14,147 nucleotides of DNA from Candidatus Bipolaricaulota bacterium (GTDB lineage Bacteria > Bipolaricaulota > Bipolaricaulia > UBA7950 > UBA9294), in the NCBI GenBank assembly GCA_020350845.1, contig CP070725.1, forward strand, positions 304,473 to 318,619, in the 5' to 3' direction. Below the pieces are notes generated by a model. The model did no database searches and was not told the DNA's origin. It worked only from the letters and a program-made list of their open reading frames with translations. Every line of letters starts with the position of its first letter. Position 1 is the stretch's first letter. Both the position numbers and the translations under genes were made by a program. Positions 12,174 to 14,147 of this stretch are shown one piece after another.

Positions 12174-12332
12174 ATGAGCGTTTGCGGCGACATGAAGGTG
12201 GGACAGGTCTACGTCTGCGAGCACTGCGGCCTCGAACTGAAGGTCGTCAAGGAGTGTGACTGCGAGTCGGAGCACGAGTGCAGCTGCTCCGGGATGTCCT
12301 GCTGCAGCGGCGAACTGAAGCTGAAGAGCTAG
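12174..12332 (+). CDS. Cysteine-rich small protein, desulforedoxin-like
   Basis: 52 residues with nine cysteines (4, 15, 18, 28, 30, 36, 38, 43, 44). VGQVYVCEHCGLELKVVKEC resembles the N-terminus of desulforedoxin (xYxCxxCGxxVxVx), and SCCSGELKL near the end matches its paired-cysteine CCGxxMxL site. In desulforedoxin and the N-terminal domain of desulfoferrodoxin those four cysteines bind one iron. The extra cysteines in the middle (CDCESEHECSC) form an insert that could hold a second metal, as in metallothioneins. The role could be electron transfer, oxidative-stress defence or metal storage. AGGAGG lies 7 bases before ATG 12174, with a nearer ATG at 12168 too close to use. The gene stands alone with a possible promoter and a hairpin after it. 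Confidence 0.75.
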   Translation: MSVCGDMKVGQVYVCEHCGLELKVVKECDCESEHECSCSGMSCCSGELKLKS

Positions 12333-12346
12333 GGTAGGACTCGCTC

Positions 12347-12378
12347 GCGGCCGGCAATCCCCTCGGGGCGCCGGTCGC
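12347..12378 (+). terminator. Stem-loop after the cysteine-rich gene, terminator-like
   Basis: GCGGCCGGC (12347-12355) pairs with GCCGGTCGC (12370-12378) over 9 positions with one G-U pair, and an inner CCC/GGG hairpin with a tetraloop stacks within. The next bases, GTCTCTTCG, are T-rich but not a clean U-run. It begins 14 bases after the stop. Termination is likely but may be partial, since a HAD gene starts 28 bases downstream on the same strand. Confidence 0.5.
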
Positions 12379-12406
12379 GTCTCTTCGCGCAGGAGTGTGA
12401 TCGCGG

Positions 12407-13042
12407 ATGACTGGCCTGCCCACGCTTCTCGTCTTCGATCTCGACGGGACGCTATACCGGACGGAGATCTCGTTCCTCCCTGCGGTGCGGCGTCTGTTCA
12501 CGGCTCGAGCTCTCCCCGTCCCCGATCCGGAGGAGGTGCTCCCGTTCATCGGCGAGCCGTTCTCCGCGTTCCTGCGATGGGCACAGGGAAGAGGGATCGC
12601 TCGTCCGCTCGGGGAGCTCGCCGACGAGATCTCGCGCACGGAGAGCCCGTTGATCGCGGATCGCGCCGCGACCTACCCCGGCGTCCCCGAGACGCTGGCC
12701 ACACTCCGCGCGCGCGGGCACCGTCTAGCGGTGTGCACCAACGGGGACCGCGACTACGCCGACCTCGTGCTGCGCTCGTGCGGAATCCTCGACCTCTTCG
12801 ACCTCATCCGCGGCCGTGGGCCGGAGGATCTGAGCAAGGCGAGGATGGTCGCTGACGTCCTGGCGGCGATTCCTCACGACGCGGCCTATGTCGTCGGCGA
12901 TCGCAAGCACGACATCGAGTCGGCGCGGGAGAACGGATGCCCGTCGATCGGCGCGCTCTACGGCTACGGCGAACGTGGGGAGCTCGACGGCGCCGACTAC
13001 GCCATCACCTCGTTTTCCGAGCTGTTGTCCATCGTTCACTAG
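12407..13042 (+). CDS. HAD-family hydrolase, phosphoglycolate-phosphatase-like
   Basis: 211 residues of the haloacid dehalogenase phosphatase superfamily. Motif I is DLDGTLY with nucleophile D11 and acid D13, motif II is CTNGD with T111, motif III is K144 in LSKARM, and motif IV is VGDRKHDIESA with D165 and D169 binding magnesium. Residues about 18-90 form an alpha-helical cap of the C1 type, as in Gph-like and nucleotide phosphatases. The substrate cannot be read from the sequence; phosphoglycolate, small sugar phosphates or nucleotides are usual. ATG 12407 has AGGAG about 10 bases upstream. The stop TAG overlaps the stop of the convergent GNAT gene. Confidence 0.9.
   Translation: MTGLPTLLVFDLDGTLYRTEISFLPAVRRLFTARALPVPDPEEVLPFIGEPFSAFLRWAQGRGIARPLGELADEISRTESPLIADRAATYPGVPETLATLRARGHRLAVCTNGDRDYADLVLRSCGILDLFDLIRGRGPEDLSKARMVADVLAAIPHDAAYVVGDRKHDIESARENGCPSIGALYGYGERGELDGADYAITSFSELLSIVH
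13039..13042. other. CTAG shared as stop codon by two convergent genes
   Basis: CTAG is its own reverse complement, so it supplies TAG for the HAD gene on plus (13040-13042) and for the GNAT gene on minus (13039-13041). The genes overlap by these 4 bases and no terminator lies between them. Confidence 0.9.
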
Positions 13043-14142
13043 GGACGGAGCGTCCTCAGTCCGAGCCAGTCCCACTGCTCCATCGGCGAGAAGCCGTAGC
13101 CCTCCAGCGTGCGCAGGACCGCCTCCTCCCCGTGGGCGACCTCTGTCTCCACGAAGACCCGTGGGAACCGCTGCAGCGTGGCGAGCGCCCTGCGAACGAG
13201 TGGCTCAGCGAGGGCGTCGGCCACCTCAGGAAGGACGACCAGCTTCACCTCGTGTGTCATCTTGGGTCGCGTGCGAGCGAGGACGCGGAGGCTCGCCACC
13301 GCCTCACCACTGCGTTCGACGACCCAGGAACGAACGGAGACCGCCGCCAGCCTCATGAGCAGGGGAGCGAGGAGTCGAAGCAGCGCCGATCGTCGGTACC
13401 GCCTACGAGTGACGGGAGCGAACGACTGGACTCGCGCCGGCGTCGCACGCCGTGCGAGCTCGAACCTTGCTCGCCATTCCGAGAGCGGCAACCTGCGGAT
13501 GTTCCATCCCTCGATCGATTCCATCGGGACCTCGGGAAGATCCTCGAGCTTCATCGAGACCGAGGTGTTGTAGTGATCGAAGCCGAGACTGCGGTAGAGG
13601 CCGTAGGCCGCCTCGTTGTCGGAGCGGACCTTGAGCGAGACGACTTCCGCTCCAAACGCGGTGGCCTCACGAATCGCCGCACGGACCAACCTGCGCGCGA
13701 TCCCCCGGCGACGGAACTCGGGCGCAGTGGCCACGGTTCCGATCTCCCACTGGGTCGGTTCACTCCCAAGACGTCCGAAGAGCACGACCCCCGCGATCTC
13801 CTCTCCGATCTCACAGACGAGGCCGTGGTTCGCGTGGCGGAAGAACGGGGAGATCCTCCCAAGAAGCGCCACGAGAGGAACCACACGGCGTTGCTCGCGC
13901 AGTGTCGTCTCGAAGTCGATCCCGCGTCGCGCGAACTCCTCGGCAAACGCCACCGCGCCGAGCCGGCAGAGCCGTGCTAGGTCGCCGACCAGGTCCAACG
14001 GCCGGATCCTCTCTTCCGACTCCGCCCCCTCCACGAACACTTCCCTGGCTCTCCTCTCCACGCCGGCCTTCCCCGCCAGCGCCGCGCCTGTCGGCGGCGC
14101 GCTTCCTCCCGCCGTCCCGGTTTCCAACCGTGCCCGCTGCAT
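13039..14142 (-). CDS. GNAT-family N-acetyltransferase, probably two GNAT-like domains
   Basis: 367 residues as seen. A clear acetyl-CoA domain covers about 45-200: WEIGTVATAPEFRRRGIARRL (132-152) with the RRRGIA pyrophosphate loop at 144-149, and DNEAAYGLYRSLGF at 175-188 closing the CoA site. Residues about 210-367 have the length and pattern of a second, degenerate GNAT fold (EAVASLRVLA, HEVKLVVLPE, then LRTLEGYGFSPMEQWDWLGL at the end). Tandem GNAT proteins act on small amines, aminoacyl groups or protein N-termini; the substrate is unknown. The start is unsure: ATG 14142 lies 5 bases from the window edge, no ribosome-binding site is visible there, and residues 1-40 look unlike a domain, so the true start may be internal (for example GTG near residue 35) or off-window. 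Its stop shares CTAG with the HAD gene. Confidence 0.85.
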   Translation of the reverse strand: MQRARLETGTAGGSAPPTGAALAGKAGVERRAREVFVEGAESEERIRPLDLVGDLARLCRLGAVAFAEEFARRGIDFETTLREQRRVVPLVALLGRISPFFRHANHGLVCEIGEEIAGVVLFGRLGSEPTQWEIGTVATAPEFRRRGIARRLVRAAIREATAFGAEVVSLKVRSDNEAAYGLYRSLGFDHYNTSVSMKLEDLPEVPMESIEGWNIRRLPLSEWRARFELARRATPARVQSFAPVTRRRYRRSALLRLLAPLLMRLAAVSVRSWVVERSGEAVASLRVLARTRPKMTHEVKLVVLPEVADALAEPLVRRALATLQRFPRVFVETEVAHGEEAVLRTLEGYGFSPMEQWDWLGLRTLRP

Positions 14143-14147
14143 CAGGA

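Noticed and set aside
1..14147. tRNA genes, CRISPR repeats, insertion sequences, prophage genes
   Set aside because: I looked through intergenic parts on both strands and saw no cloverleaf arms, regularly spaced repeats, transposase or integrase motifs.

Overview
The window is a GC-rich piece of a bacterial chromosome, gene-dense, with strong Shine-Dalgarno sites and many 4-base stop/start overlaps. A LolCDE/LolA-like transport operon, an SppA protease and a 20-residue-repeat GIN-type protein suggest an envelope with an outer membrane. I cannot place the species; the mix fits a little-studied, probably uncultivated lineage. I see no tRNA, rRNA, CRISPR array, insertion sequence or prophage gene, and no gene-free stretch longer than about 205 bases.

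Region 1 (1-2620, minus strand) is an ECF sigma factor operon. It reads from right to left: a small basic ORF, the sigma factor, a zinc-finger anti-sigma factor, a helical protein of unknown function, a small membrane protein, and SppA (cut by the left edge). Most junctions overlap, so this looks like one regulated envelope-stress unit with a membrane protease as its output.

Region 2 (2714-5476, minus strand) holds a 4-hydroxy-2-oxoglutarate aldolase-like enzyme overlapping an alanine-glyoxylate/serine-pyruvate-type aminotransferase. The two could run consecutive steps: cleavage to glyoxylate plus pyruvate, then transamination of glyoxylate to glycine. Upstream are a 56-residue two-helix membrane protein, too short for ordinary gene calling, and an 86-residue zinc-ribbon protein with a promoter placed for a leaderless mRNA.

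Region 3 (5545-6888) holds a GIN/DUF2807-type beta-repeat protein (minus) and a small GGQ release-factor-like protein (plus), divergent from a 200-base intergenic region. That region carries a good sigma-70 promoter with a perfect 11-base palindrome in its spacer.

Region 4 (6902-11437, minus strand) is a five-gene operon: TetR regulator, FtsX/LolC-type permease, LolA-fold periplasmic protein, second permease, LolD/MacB-type ATPase. The second permease is broken by one in-frame TAG. TAG ends about half of the other genes here, so general amber recoding is unlikely.

Region 5 (11594-14142) holds a double ACT-domain protein, a cysteine-rich desulforedoxin-like protein and a HAD phosphatase (all plus), facing a GNAT acetyltransferase (minus). 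The last two genes share one CTAG as both of their stop codons.
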